A DNA stretch of 64,000 nucleotides from Leeuwenhoekiella blandensis MED217 (GTDB taxonomy: Bacteria; Bacteroidota; Bacteroidia; Flavobacteriales; Flavobacteriaceae). This document shows positions 18,173 through 26,342 of the stretch, piece by piece. The stretch is taken from the NCBI RefSeq assembly GCF_000152985.1, contig NZ_CH672395.1, positions 2,734,461-2,798,460 on the forward strand. Direction: 5' to 3'. The position numbers were made by a program, and so were the translations under genes. Under the pieces are notes generated by a model. That model saw only the letters and a list, made by a program, of their open reading frames with translations, ran no database searches and was not told the origin of the DNA. The first letter of the stretch is position 1; every line of letters starts with the position of its first letter.

Positions 18173-20353
18173 ATGAAGAACTACCTACTCCAAGCACTTC
18201 TTATGCTCGTGCCTTGTATGATCTACAGCCAGTTGCGTCTGGTAAAAGATTATACAGGCTCTGGAAACGGACAAACCTATTCGCTTAATGTAGTGGACAA
18301 CGATCTGGTCTTTGCTATGCAAATCAACAATAGCGGGGCAGATCGCTATGGCGTTTACAGCAGTAACGGTACTGCTGAAGGTACTTTAGACCTAAGCTTG
18401 AATCGCAGCGAACTCGTAACCGGCACGATAAGTACCGTGGCAGAAGGCTACAAAGCTATCTTGAATGAAGACCTAGAGATAGGCAGCGACCTGTTTATGT
18501 ATTTACATCAAAACAGTCCCGGTACCAAAACCCTTTTTAAACTCAACGCTGCCAAAACGGGGATGGACTTTTTTGACAATATCACAGACACCCAGACCAA
18601 TGACCTGGGCAGCCGTGTTATCGCTATGCAAAACGATAAGATCGCGATGTATAAAGTGTCGCTAAGAACAGAAGATACCATTACCGATAGCAGGGACTTT
18701 GACCTTAAGATCCATACCAAAACTGATATTTTAAACTATGCTTTTAACGGCGTGGTGAATCGTGAAGCGCAGGATTACAGTGAATTGTCGGTAGTGGTTG
18801 ATCTTATCAACGTATTTTTCTTTCAAGACGAACTCTGGCTCGAGGCCCGAAATACCCGAGACCGTATCGATCTTTATAAATATTTTAATGGCAATCTGGT
18901 ACGCGTCACGCAAGATTTTACCACGGTGAACGGTGATGGCGTCAATCCGGAATATATGATCCCCACTGAAAATTACATCTACTTCTCGGGGGATTTTGTT
19001 TCCGGCTCGTATCAAGACAACAGCTATGTGGCACACGGGATGGAAGTGTGTTTTACCAATAATGCCTTGGCCGCAACTACACCATTGAACAGTGTGCGGG
19101 GCTACAATATTTTTGAGACCCAACGCAATGCACAAGACGCAGCCAACAGTAGTTTGCTCGCCGTTTCTGAAGATGCGATCTATTACCATAGCAGCGTAAA
19201 CAATACTGTGAGTGCGGTTACCTTTGATGAAAATAACATTGCAGTAGTACAAAGTCTTTTTTCGGTGCCTCCCGGTGGCTATGCAGGCATCAAAGCCTTT
19301 ACCAGAGGCAACACCGCCTATTTTTTGTCGCGTGACCCTACCTCCTATGTCGCCACGATATATATCACGCAAGGGCAGCCGCAGGATGTACAGGAAGTTC
19401 CATTTCCTGATCATCCAGATGGAGCACAACTTAGAGGGTATAACCCGTATTATGATGTGGCGGGAGACAAACTCTACATCAGCGGTTCCTATTACCCTTC
19501 TAGCGGACGCACCTATAACATTCTGTCTTTTGATTTTGAAACCCATACTACAGAAATCGCTGCCGAGTTTCCCGATGCATTTCCCGGAGGAATAGGTAAG
19601 CTTAAATATTACTGCGGTGGATTTGCCGTAAATGCTACCGGAGGCGGTATTTACACGCTTGATACTGAAGTGCGCAGCGGATTTTTGGGACAAAACAGTT
19701 CGCGTGATCTGGGAGACTTGAGCTTAAGTTATGACGGAATCCCATATGAAACGACTTTAGTGGCTACCGATCTAGCTACGACCGACAGTTTAAAAATTCA
19801 GCTGTTAGACACCGGCAGCGTGCACTTTAAGGAGCATATCAACGCGTTACCTTCAAGCGACTATGCTACGAAATATTATAGGCTGAATACACTTACGGAA
19901 GGTTTAAAACACCGTTCTACCCTAACCTTATCATATGCTGATACCGACTTTGAATCGGCACCGCAAAATCTGGAGCTTGTACTTTTTAAAGACGGAGCTT
20001 TTACCGCTTTGACACCCGATGCTGTAAACACTACCGAAAAAACGATCACGATAACCGCCGATTTTGAGGCAGAGTCCATCCTCTTCTTGCGAAGCACGGC
20101 CAGCCTTTCCATGGAACACGTAGCAGAAGTGCAAGTAACGGTATATCCTAATCCTACGACCGATGCGCTTTACCTCGACCTACCACAGGAAACTATTGAA
20201 GAAGTTATGGTATACAATATGCTTGGTCAACGCGTCCTTAAGCCCAAAACATCACAAAGCATCGATGTGAGCATGCTCAAACCTGGCGTGTATCTTCTCA
20301 AACTGAAAGATCAAGATCAACGCATTAGAACGCATAAATTCATTAAGCGCTAG
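18173..20353 (+). CDS. Large secreted protein with T9SS type A sorting domain
   Basis: 726 residues: signal peptide (NYLLQALLMLVPCMIYSQ), a long beta-rich repeat region probably folding as a propeller (ELP-like segments such as GDKLYISGSYYPSSGRTYNILSF), then a C-terminal type IX secretion tail: VTVYPNPTTDALYLDLP, VMVYNMLGQRVL, then LKPGVYLLKLKDQDQRIRTHKFIKR. The protein should cross the outer membrane via the T9SS and be retained at the surface or released. Ligand or activity unknown. Confidence 0.85.
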   Translation: MKNYLLQALLMLVPCMIYSQLRLVKDYTGSGNGQTYSLNVVDNDLVFAMQINNSGADRYGVYSSNGTAEGTLDLSLNRSELVTGTISTVAEGYKAILNEDLEIGSDLFMYLHQNSPGTKTLFKLNAAKTGMDFFDNITDTQTNDLGSRVIAMQNDKIAMYKVSLRTEDTITDSRDFDLKIHTKTDILNYAFNGVVNREAQDYSELSVVVDLINVFFFQDELWLEARNTRDRIDLYKYFNGNLVRVTQDFTTVNGDGVNPEYMIPTENYIYFSGDFVSGSYQDNSYVAHGMEVCFTNNALAATTPLNSVRGYNIFETQRNAQDAANSSLLAVSEDAIYYHSSVNNTVSAVTFDENNIAVVQSLFSVPPGGYAGIKAFTRGNTAYFLSRDPTSYVATIYITQGQPQDVQEVPFPDHPDGAQLRGYNPYYDVAGDKLYISGSYYPSSGRTYNILSFDFETHTTEIAAEFPDAFPGGIGKLKYYCGGFAVNATGGGIYTLDTEVRSGFLGQNSSRDLGDLSLSYDGIPYETTLVATDLATTDSLKIQLLDTGSVHFKEHINALPSSDYATKYYRLNTLTEGLKHRSTLTLSYADTDFESAPQNLELVLFKDGAFTALTPDAVNTTEKTITITADFEAESILFLRSTASLSMEHVAEVQVTVYPNPTTDALYLDLPQETIEEVMVYNMLGQRVLKPKTSQSIDVSMLKPGVYLLKLKDQDQRIRTHKFIKR

Positions 20354-20377
20354 ACCGCATACTACTCCAATCAAACC

Positions 20378-20920
20378 CTAAGGCTTCAGCGCGTTCCAGT
20401 CGGCTTCGCTGGCAGGAGCGCCCTGTAGTTCCATAGTGATCAACCAATGACCTTCCTTTTTTACCAACAAGGCCTGCATATTCACGTAAACCACTTGTTG
20501 TACAGCCCCCTCAGCATTCAATACGCTATAGGCAAACATACCGGTCTCGTGCGCAGTAGTCGCATCACCCAGACGTTTTGAAAACCGAAAGGCCACCTGA
20601 GCACCGGTTTTTCCGCTACGGGTATCTTCAAAACCCTGCTTCCACGCAGCTAATGCTTGTGTTATGGGCATACTGCCCGGCCTGCCGGCATTGTCGATCA
20701 CCAGCACCGCATCTTGATGATACAGCGCAGCATAGCCTTCAAAATCTCCCGTTTGTACCGTTTGCGAAAGCCGATCCCAAAAGGCATTTAAAGCGGCCAC
20801 GCGACCAGTATCTAAAGTAGCTTGTACACGTATTGGGGTAGCCCCATCATAATCCCGGGCGTGCGTTGGAGTGAGACTGAATACAAGTAAAAACGGTAGC
20901 AGGAACAGTGGTGATTTCAT
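20378..20920 (-). CDS. SnoaL/DUF4440-like secreted protein
   Basis: 180 residues from the ATG at 20918-20920, chosen because a clear signal peptide starts there (KSPLFLLPFLLVFSLTPTHA). The mature part has the NTF2-like pattern of DUF4440: VAALNAFWDRLSQTVQTGDFEGYAALYHQDAVLVID, then MPITQALAAWKQGFED, and the end EGHWLITMELQGAP. Such domains are small cone-shaped folds with diverse or no catalysis. Convergent with the T9SS gene across a 24-base gap. Confidence 0.8.
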   Translation of the reverse strand: MKSPLFLLPFLLVFSLTPTHARDYDGATPIRVQATLDTGRVAALNAFWDRLSQTVQTGDFEGYAALYHQDAVLVIDNAGRPGSMPITQALAAWKQGFEDTRSGKTGAQVAFRFSKRLGDATTAHETGMFAYSVLNAEGAVQQVVYVNMQALLVKKEGHWLITMELQGAPASEADWNALKP

Positions 20921-21438
20921 AGTGTAGCTTTTAATGGCACCGCCAAAGGGTTCGATTCCCTGTCCCGATAGCTTACGGGTTGCCACGAAATTAAAATTAG
21001 ATATCCAATAACTACCTCGGCAGCCTGCCTTTGCCGGCAAACAGACTTAGGCCGAGGAAGTCTGCTACAATATACTGAAATACCCACAATTCCTACGGTC
21101 TTGCCGCGGTTAACCCAAATACATTAAGATCCTAATCTTTAAAAATTTCACCTAAACCTTTGCAACTGAAGCACGCTAAAAAGCTTCCTAAACAAGACGG
21201 GTATATAAGGGATGTTTGGCGTGGTTTAGTCGCCCTTCAGGCATAGATTATCCGTTAATTAAGCATTGTTTGCCCATAAACACTGGGGTTTAATGGTAAA
21301 ACAACGGATAAACTATGGATGAATACTGGTTGAAGCCCTATTCAAACCCGAAGTTTTTAAAGATCATTTATGCAAAAAAACACAACGTATGGAGTTGCAA
21401 AAGACACTGTTTTTCAATAGCTTAACTCTAAAAAAGAG
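20921..21438. other. Intergenic region before the recombinase, with palindromes
   Basis: 518 bases without a convincing gene. A large imperfect hairpin at about 21014-21057 has CCTCGGC pairing with GCCGAGG around TTTGCCGGCAAA. A TCCCGATAGCTTACGGG palindrome lies near 20964-20980. A 9-base inverted repeat (TTATCCGTT at 21248, AACGGATAA at 21303) lies closer to the recombinase. These may be dispersed repeats or regulatory sites; the left boundary of the mobile region probably falls here. Confidence 0.4.
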
Positions 21439-22656
21439 ATGTATACCATAAAGCTAGACCGCATAAGACATAAAAATGCCTCGCAAATAGCTGTGCATTT
21501 TGACTATGATGTTTCAGTAAAAGAGCATGTGAAGGCCTTTAAAGACACGCATTGGAGTCAAACCCATAGGTGTTTTTATTTTGAGGACAGCAGCAGTAAG
21601 CTTCGTCAATTTTTTAAACACATTCAGCAGAAATCCTGGTATCTGGATTATGAAGCCTTACGAAAAGCTCCAAAGCAACCTCAAGTCGTGCAAACTTCTA
21701 CAGAGCGTTTACTCCGTAATACCACAGACTTAAAGCAGCAGTATCAACAACTGCCACAAAGCCACAAGGCTCTTTTAAAGCGCTATGTTCACTATTTAAA
21801 AGGACAACGTTTAAGTGAACAAACCCTAAAAGTGTATGGTAATTTTACAGTTCAGTTTTTGAACCACTACAAAAACAAGCCTATAGAAAACCTGAACGTG
21901 CGTGCGTTTAGAGCCTTTATAGAAGAGGTTATTGCCTTTAGAAGGTATAGCATAAGCAGTCACAGGCAATGCATAAGTGCGCTGAAACATCTAAGTATAC
22001 TCCTAGAATTTCCGAAAGCTCATTTTGATGGTTTACAGCGCCCTAAGAAAGACAAAAAACTGCCCGTCGTATTGAGCCGGAAAGAGGTGATCGATTTATT
22101 GCGTGCTACACCAAATCTAAAACATCGCACTATTTTGGCACTGCTGTATAGCGCAGGTTTGCGTATAGGCGAACTACTGGCATTACGCTGTGATGCTATA
22201 GATCTTGACCGCATGCAAGTGCACATCAAAAAAGGAAAAGGCCGCAAAGACCGTACGGTAAAACTTGCACAGGCCGTAGTACCCCTTTTACTGAATTATA
22301 TGGAAAGTTATGCACCTACCCACTATTTGATCCCTGGACGTGATGGGCAAGGCTACAGTGCAGGCGCTATACGCACCTTTTTGAAAAAAAGCTGTACACG
22401 TGCAGGGATTAAAAAAGCGGTAACACCTCATACATTACGCCACAGTTATGCTACGCATATGATGGATCACGGGGTAGCCTTGCGGCATATCCAAGAACTT
22501 CTAGGACACGCCAAACCCGAAACTACGATGATCTATACACACGTCTCGCAACAAGATTTGTTTGAAGTAGCAAACCCCCTAGATGTCACGATATCGCAAA
22601 TAACAAAAAACGCAAAAGAGCAACAAAAAGTGTTGATATCCCGACAAGGACTCTGA
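21439..22656 (+). CDS. Tyrosine recombinase at the head of the cassette array
   Basis: 405 residues. An N-terminal extension of about 90 residues (TIKLDRIRHKNASQIAVHFDYD...) precedes a core-binding SAM-like domain (about 105-195) and a catalytic domain with R242 in SAGLRIGELL, the lysine of KKGKGRKDR, H331 and R334 in HTLRHSYATH, H357 in LLGHAKPETT and Y366 in MIYTHVS. The tail FEVANPLD resembles the SPLD end of IntI/XerC-type enzymes. About 60 residues separate KGRKDR from HTLRH, too few for the extra helix insertion of classical integron integrases. It is transcribed toward the array and ends about 30 bases before the first cassette, so it is the best candidate for the enzyme that inserts cassettes. 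Confidence 0.85.
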   Translation: MYTIKLDRIRHKNASQIAVHFDYDVSVKEHVKAFKDTHWSQTHRCFYFEDSSSKLRQFFKHIQQKSWYLDYEALRKAPKQPQVVQTSTERLLRNTTDLKQQYQQLPQSHKALLKRYVHYLKGQRLSEQTLKVYGNFTVQFLNHYKNKPIENLNVRAFRAFIEEVIAFRRYSISSHRQCISALKHLSILLEFPKAHFDGLQRPKKDKKLPVVLSRKEVIDLLRATPNLKHRTILALLYSAGLRIGELLALRCDAIDLDRMQVHIKKGKGRKDRTVKLAQAVVPLLLNYMESYAPTHYLIPGRDGQGYSAGAIRTFLKKSCTRAGIKKAVTPHTLRHSYATHMMDHGVALRHIQELLGHAKPETTMIYTHVSQQDLFEVANPLDVTISQITKNAKEQQKVLISRQGL

Positions 22657-22690
22657 TAATCAACTATATTTGTGTTGATATAACAAGTTA
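22630..22690 (+). other. Candidate attI-like insertion site with promoter element
   Basis: Between the recombinase 3' end and the first cassette. GTGTTGATAT occurs twice as a direct repeat (22630-22639, 22672-22681), and ATCAAC, the inverse of its core, lies between (22659-22664). Direct repeats of this sort are recombinase-binding sites in known attI sites. The crossover point would be AACAAG|TTAGCACC at 22687/22688. TATATTTG at 22665-22672 matches the Bacteroidota -7 element exactly and could drive the first cassette; no -33 element is evident at normal spacing. Function is inferred from position and repeats. Confidence 0.55.
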
Positions 22691-22728
22691 GCACCAATTT
22701 GAAAAAAAACTCTGACAGACAAAGAAAT

Positions 22729-23823
22729 ATGTCGAACGAATATTTAGAATACTATCCTAACAAACTTGCAAAGGACTTTAAATTTGAAAAGCATTTGAAA
22801 AATGAAAAGAGATTTAAAGAATATTGCAGAGGAAAAGAAGTTCCGTACTATAAAGACGAAGGAAATTGGGGAACGAAACTTGACCTTGGAAATGTACCTG
22901 AAAACGAAGCTGTTAAAAGAGCGTTTCTCTTACAAGAATTTCGCATTTGGAAAGATTGGAAAAACTTGGGAAGAAATATTTTTAGTTTTTCAGAAAACAT
23001 TAGTAAACTTCTTAAAAAAACCGATGTACTTGATATAGATATTTCACTTATAAAATTACCTTATCAAAACTTTTACATTGATTTATCATCTGCCAAAATT
23101 CCATTAGAAGAAAATAGTTCAGAATTTATAGAAGGAGCATTTATAAGAGATGAACACGATGATGGAGATAACGGAGAAACTTTTGAGAGAGCAATAAATA
23201 TTGACTTTGTCAGTAAAGATTATATTGATAAATATTGGATAATAAACAAACACTTGGATTGGGATATGGAAAGAGGTTTCCATTCTTTGCTACTTTTTTT
23301 GGACCGTAAAGACAATTTAACAACAATCGAAGATGCAATTAAATTTGACAAACAGGCATTTGTCGGAGAATATACATTTGACGACAGAGAAGATGATACA
23401 AAAATTGATTTGTATTTAATTCATAAACAATTTGTCGATAGAACTATAAATTTTATTATTAATTGTCTTTTATATCTAACTACAAAAGAAGCTGACATTG
23501 AAGAAAAATATCCTAAAGATTTACCAACCTATTTAAAATCGAAATTAGCAAAAGCTAACACAAAACGAAAAAAAGAAGTTGTTAAAGACGAGATTTACAG
23601 AAACGGATTCACTAAAATCAAATATGTAGGACAAAATATAAAACTGACACATAGCAATAATGGTTCAAATGGAGATGTGGCGACACATTGGAGAAGAGGA
23701 CATTGGAGAAATCAAAAATTCGGACAGAATCTATCCGAATCTAAATTAGTTTGGATTTTACCAACGATTGTCAATAAAGAAAAAGGAGAACCGAAAAAAG
23801 GACATATTTACAAAATTGAGTAG
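22729..23823 (+). CDS. Hypothetical protein with RRGHWR-type C-terminus (cassette 1)
   Basis: 364 residues from ATG 22729; an upstream TTG would add 10. The N-terminal two thirds are charged and helical, and I do not recognise them. The C-terminal end (HWRRGHWRNQKFGQNLSESKLVWILPT) matches a motif I know from mobile-element proteins related to the AcrVA2 group, (R)RGHWRxQxxG...KxxWIxP. That resemblance does not prove anti-CRISPR activity. It is the only gene of the first cassette; the stop is 8 bases before the cassette's R'' sequence. Confidence 0.65.
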   Translation: MSNEYLEYYPNKLAKDFKFEKHLKNEKRFKEYCRGKEVPYYKDEGNWGTKLDLGNVPENEAVKRAFLLQEFRIWKDWKNLGRNIFSFSENISKLLKKTDVLDIDISLIKLPYQNFYIDLSSAKIPLEENSSEFIEGAFIRDEHDDGDNGETFERAINIDFVSKDYIDKYWIINKHLDWDMERGFHSLLLFLDRKDNLTTIEDAIKFDKQAFVGEYTFDDREDDTKIDLYLIHKQFVDRTINFIINCLLYLTTKEADIEEKYPKDLPTYLKSKLAKANTKRKKEVVKDEIYRNGFTKIKYVGQNIKLTHSNNGSNGDVATHWRRGHWRNQKFGQNLSESKLVWILPTIVNKEKGEPKKGHIYKIE

Positions 23824-23830
23824 AAAAAAC

Positions 23831-24016
23831 TGGTGCTAACAACGTGTATAGCTCATTGCTAATCAGTTTCTTAAATCAAAGTTAAGGCATATTTCGAAAG
23901 TCGCCAAATTTTTAAATTTGACGATTTCCAAAAAGTAAAATTTAAAAATCTGGCTTGTGGCAACCGAAAATAATCGCTAATTTGCACGCAACGAGCCATA
24001 CACAAAACCGTTAGGC
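23831..24016 (+). repeat. attC-like site 1
   Basis: R'' TGGTGCTAAC (23831-23840) is the reverse complement of the start of cassette 1. Arms: GTGTATAGCTCATTGC (23844) pairs with GCAACGAGCCATACAC (23988-24003). The right end AACCGTTAGGC gives the crossover G at 24010. About 186 bases, the longest of the set. Confidence 0.8.
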
Positions 24017-24096
24017 AACAATAAACGGCGGATTTTCTCACTCTGCCGGTTAATTTAAAAGCCAAGCAGTACGCTTTATAATTGTCGCTACCGCTC

Positions 24097-24477
24097 CTAA
24101 TTTTTATCTATTAAACTCATATCAAAAACACCCTTTTTAATTTTATGAAGTTTAAAAAAATGCTTAGAGTTCATATCTAAATCAAATAAATCAGAAAACG
24201 TTACACCGAGGGATTTATTTGTAAATCTTGAGTAACTTCGTTTACTTCCTGCTAAATGGTAATTATCATCTTCTTTTTCTTCAATCTCAATTCTTACTTT
24301 TTTATCTTTTTTTGATAAATAGAACATTAAACCTTGCTTTTCTTTATCTATTTTTAGAAGATTCATTGTCGGTTCATAAAAACAAAACTCTCCTAAAGGC
24401 AAGCCTAATCCTATTGTTGGATGGATATGCTTATTACCTCCTTTTCGCTCTTTTCTTATTGCTACAAAATCACTCAT
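24097..24477 (-). CDS. Hypothetical protein, minus-strand cassette 2 gene B
   Basis: 126 residues, basic at the start (SDFVAIRKERKGGNKHIHPTIGLGLPLGEFCFYEP), no recognised domain. Its ATG overlaps the stop region of the small upstream gene (24470-24643), giving a coupled pair. The pair runs against the direction of the array, which would place it beyond the reach of a common upstream promoter, so it needs its own. Two small coupled genes in a reversed cassette resemble toxin-antitoxin cassettes of integrons, but no family supports that here. Confidence 0.6.
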   Translation of the reverse strand: MSDFVAIRKERKGGNKHIHPTIGLGLPLGEFCFYEPTMNLLKIDKEKQGLMFYLSKKDKKVRIEIEEKEDDNYHLAGSKRSYSRFTNKSLGVTFSDLFDLDMNSKHFFKLHKIKKGVFDMSLIDKN

Positions 24478-24643
24478 TTTCTTTTTTATTTATAATTAAA
24501 CATTCGTCTAAAGTTGCCTTTCCTCTTGATTTATCTACTAAATCAACACAAGCTAAAGTTGTTTTTAAAATTTGTTCACTTAACTGAATATTATTAATTC
24601 TTAAAGCACAATCAACGTAATCTAATCTTTCTTTTTTTTTCAT
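24470..24643 (-). CDS. Small hypothetical protein (57 aa), cassette 2 gene A
   Basis: 57 residues starting KKKERLDYVDCALRIN and ending ECLIINKKENE, with the stop overlapping the start of the next gene by 8 bases. It is predicted from the codon-like frame, the ATG and the tight overlap with its partner. No domain recognised. It might be the regulatory or antitoxin partner of the 126-aa protein, which is a guess from gene order. Confidence 0.5.
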   Translation of the reverse strand: MKKKERLDYVDCALRINNIQLSEQILKTTLACVDLVDKSRGKATLDECLIINKKENE

Positions 24644-24705
24644 TTTATAAACATTTGTTCTTACTCATTCTCTAATTTGGCTTTTTCAAAGCCACGCCGT
24701 TTACA

Positions 24706-24841
24706 GTAGCCAACAACGGTTATAAAAAATGCGGGTTGTGAGCTTATCCGATAAGCTTAAGTTTCTCTTACTTTGCCTTTGCAACGGCGGAAACAATCCG
24801 TTAGCCAACCCCGCCCATTTCATAACCAAATCCGTTACCTG
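24706..24841 (+). repeat. attC-like site 2
   Basis: Left end GTAGCCAACAACGG; arms GGTTATAAAAAATG (24719) pair with CATTTCATAACC (24818-24829); right end TCCGTTACCTGC with crossover G at 24834. The left box matches the start of cassette 2 imperfectly: GTTTAxxGTxGCC(T)AAC is shared with one gap and a few mismatches. The cassette end has drifted or was exchanged. Confidence 0.65.
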
Positions 24842-24965
24842 CAAGCTGAAAAAAAGCCACCGCTCGGTCAAGCACATTTGTTTTTTTCCGACACTCATAG
24901 CCAACGCTAAAAAAACAAAAGAGCTTGCCCTTCCCCACCACCACCCGAAAAAAATATTTGATAAC

Positions 24966-24999
24966 TTGATATAAAATTCGCAAATCATTCTTACATTTG
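24966..24999 (+). promoter_or_regulatory. Promoter of the restriction-modification cassette
   Basis: TTG at 24966 and TACATTTG at 24992-24999 fit the Bacteroidota -33/-7 pattern (TTG, about 23 bases, TAnnTTTG). The -7 box lies 25 bases before the regulator start. A multi-gene cassette carrying its own promoter would not depend on array-head transcription. Confidence 0.5.
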
Positions 25000-25023
25000 C
25001 TAAAAATAGGTCAAATCAATAAA

Positions 25024-25347
25024 ATGGCAAGTTTCGGAAATTTTATAAAGACAGAAAGAGAAAAACGAGAATGGACTCAAACTGAATTCGGTGCAAAAAT
25101 CGGAATCAACACTAGTGCAATCAGTCGAATAGAAAACGGAAGTCAAAAATTTAGTAAATCTAAACTAAAGGAACTTTCAGAATTATTTGAAATTCAATTA
25201 CAACAAGTAACTGACTTATTTTTCGCAGACAAATTTGCTAGAGAGGCTTTTAAATATAAATGCTCGGAATCAGTATTTTCTGTTGCAGAAGACACTGCAA
25301 ATTATTATCGCAACACAAATGTTAAACAAGGAAAATTAGAACTATGA
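25024..25347 (+). CDS. XRE-family regulator of the restriction-modification locus
   Basis: 107 residues from ATG 25024. The helix-turn-helix domain fills residues 5-65: FIKTEREKREWTQTEFGAKIGINTSAISRIENGSQKFSKSKLKELSELFEI. It is the first gene of a four-gene unit and overlaps the methyltransferase by four bases (ATGA), as controller (C) proteins of type II restriction systems often do. It probably delays endonuclease expression after transfer. A binding site could not be assigned with confidence. Confidence 0.8.
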   Translation: MASFGNFIKTEREKREWTQTEFGAKIGINTSAISRIENGSQKFSKSKLKELSELFEIQLQQVTDLFFADKFAREAFKYKCSESVFSVAEDTANYYRNTNVKQGKLEL

Positions 25348-26342
25348 GCAGAAGTTTAAAATATATTGACCTGTTCTCTGGTGCTGGAGGCTTTTCGCTT
25401 GGATTTGACAATAAAGGTTTTCAAAATGTCTTTTCAGTAGATATTGAACCTAGTTTTTGTGAAACATATAATCATAATTTCCCAAGTCATAATTTAATAC
25501 ATAAGGATATTTGTGATGTTAAAGATGCCGAATTGAAATACTTAAAAGAATATGATGAAATTGATGTTGTTATAGGTGGTCCACCTTGTCAAGGATTTAG
25601 TATCGCTGGAAATATCGGAAGAAAATTTATTGATGACCCAAGAAACAAACTATTCAAAGAATTTGTTAGGGTAGTTAAAGTTGTTGAGCCTACATACTTT
25701 GTTATGGAAAATGTTGCTCGATTATACAACCATAATAAAGGAAATACTAGAAAAGAAATAATAAATGATTTTGAAAATCTAGGTTATAAAGTTGAATGTA
25801 AAATTCTAAATTCCGCAGACTATGGAGTTCCTCAAGTCAGAAAACGTGTAATCTTCATTGGAACTAAAAACAGTCAAAAAATACTTTTTCCTAAAAAGGA
25901 AGTTGATAAATATGTAACTGTAAAAGAGGCATTATCTTCTTATCCAAAATTGAAGTCTGGTCAAGAATCAAAAATTCCAAATCATATAGCAATGTCTCAT
26001 TCAGAACAAATGTTGCATAAAATGAGCTTTGTATCAGATGGTGGAGATAGAAATGAAATCCCTGAACAAATTAGACCGAAATCAGGTGATGTTAGAAAAT
26101 ATATAAAATATTCAAGTGATAAACCTTCTGTAACAGTTACAGGAGATATGAGAAAAATATTTCATTATGAGCAGAACAGAGCATTGACTGTTCGTGAATT
26201 AGCAAAATTGCAATCTTTCCCAGATGATTTTGAATTTAAAGGCTCAAAAATTTCTCAACAACAACAAGTAGGGAATTCTGTTCCACCAAGAATGGCGGAA
26301 GCTATAGCAAGTGTAATTATTAAAATGAGTGAAAATGTTTAA
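25344..26342 (+). CDS. DNA (cytosine-5) methyltransferase
   Basis: 332 residues with the ordered motifs of C5-methyltransferases: motif I DLFSGAGGFSLGFDNKGF (residues 9-26), motif IV GGPPCQGFSIAG with catalytic C82, motif VI ENV, motif VIII QVRKRVIFIGT, motif IX region RALTVRELAKLQSFPDDF and motif X QVGNSVPPRMAEAI. The target-recognition region between VIII and IX is short. It overlaps the adenine methyltransferase by 14 bases. It presumably protects host DNA from the HNH endonuclease at the end of the unit; recognition site unknown. Confidence 0.94.
   Translation: MSRSLKYIDLFSGAGGFSLGFDNKGFQNVFSVDIEPSFCETYNHNFPSHNLIHKDICDVKDAELKYLKEYDEIDVVIGGPPCQGFSIAGNIGRKFIDDPRNKLFKEFVRVVKVVEPTYFVMENVARLYNHNKGNTRKEIINDFENLGYKVECKILNSADYGVPQVRKRVIFIGTKNSQKILFPKKEVDKYVTVKEALSSYPKLKSGQESKIPNHIAMSHSEQMLHKMSFVSDGGDRNEIPEQIRPKSGDVRKYIKYSSDKPSVTVTGDMRKIFHYEQNRALTVRELAKLQSFPDDFEFKGSKISQQQQVGNSVPPRMAEAIASVIIKMSENV

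Noticed and set aside
20940..20980. tRNA-like T-arm string GGGTTCGATTCCC
   Set aside because: No acceptor, D or anticodon arm can be placed around it and no CCA-like end follows. It is adjacent to a TCCCGATAGC palindrome and is probably part of a dispersed repeat.
22729..23823. Anti-CRISPR assignment for the cassette 1 protein
   Set aside because: Only the RRGHWR-type C-terminal motif is shared with the AcrVA2 group. That motif is widespread in mobile-element proteins, and no CRISPR locus is in the window.
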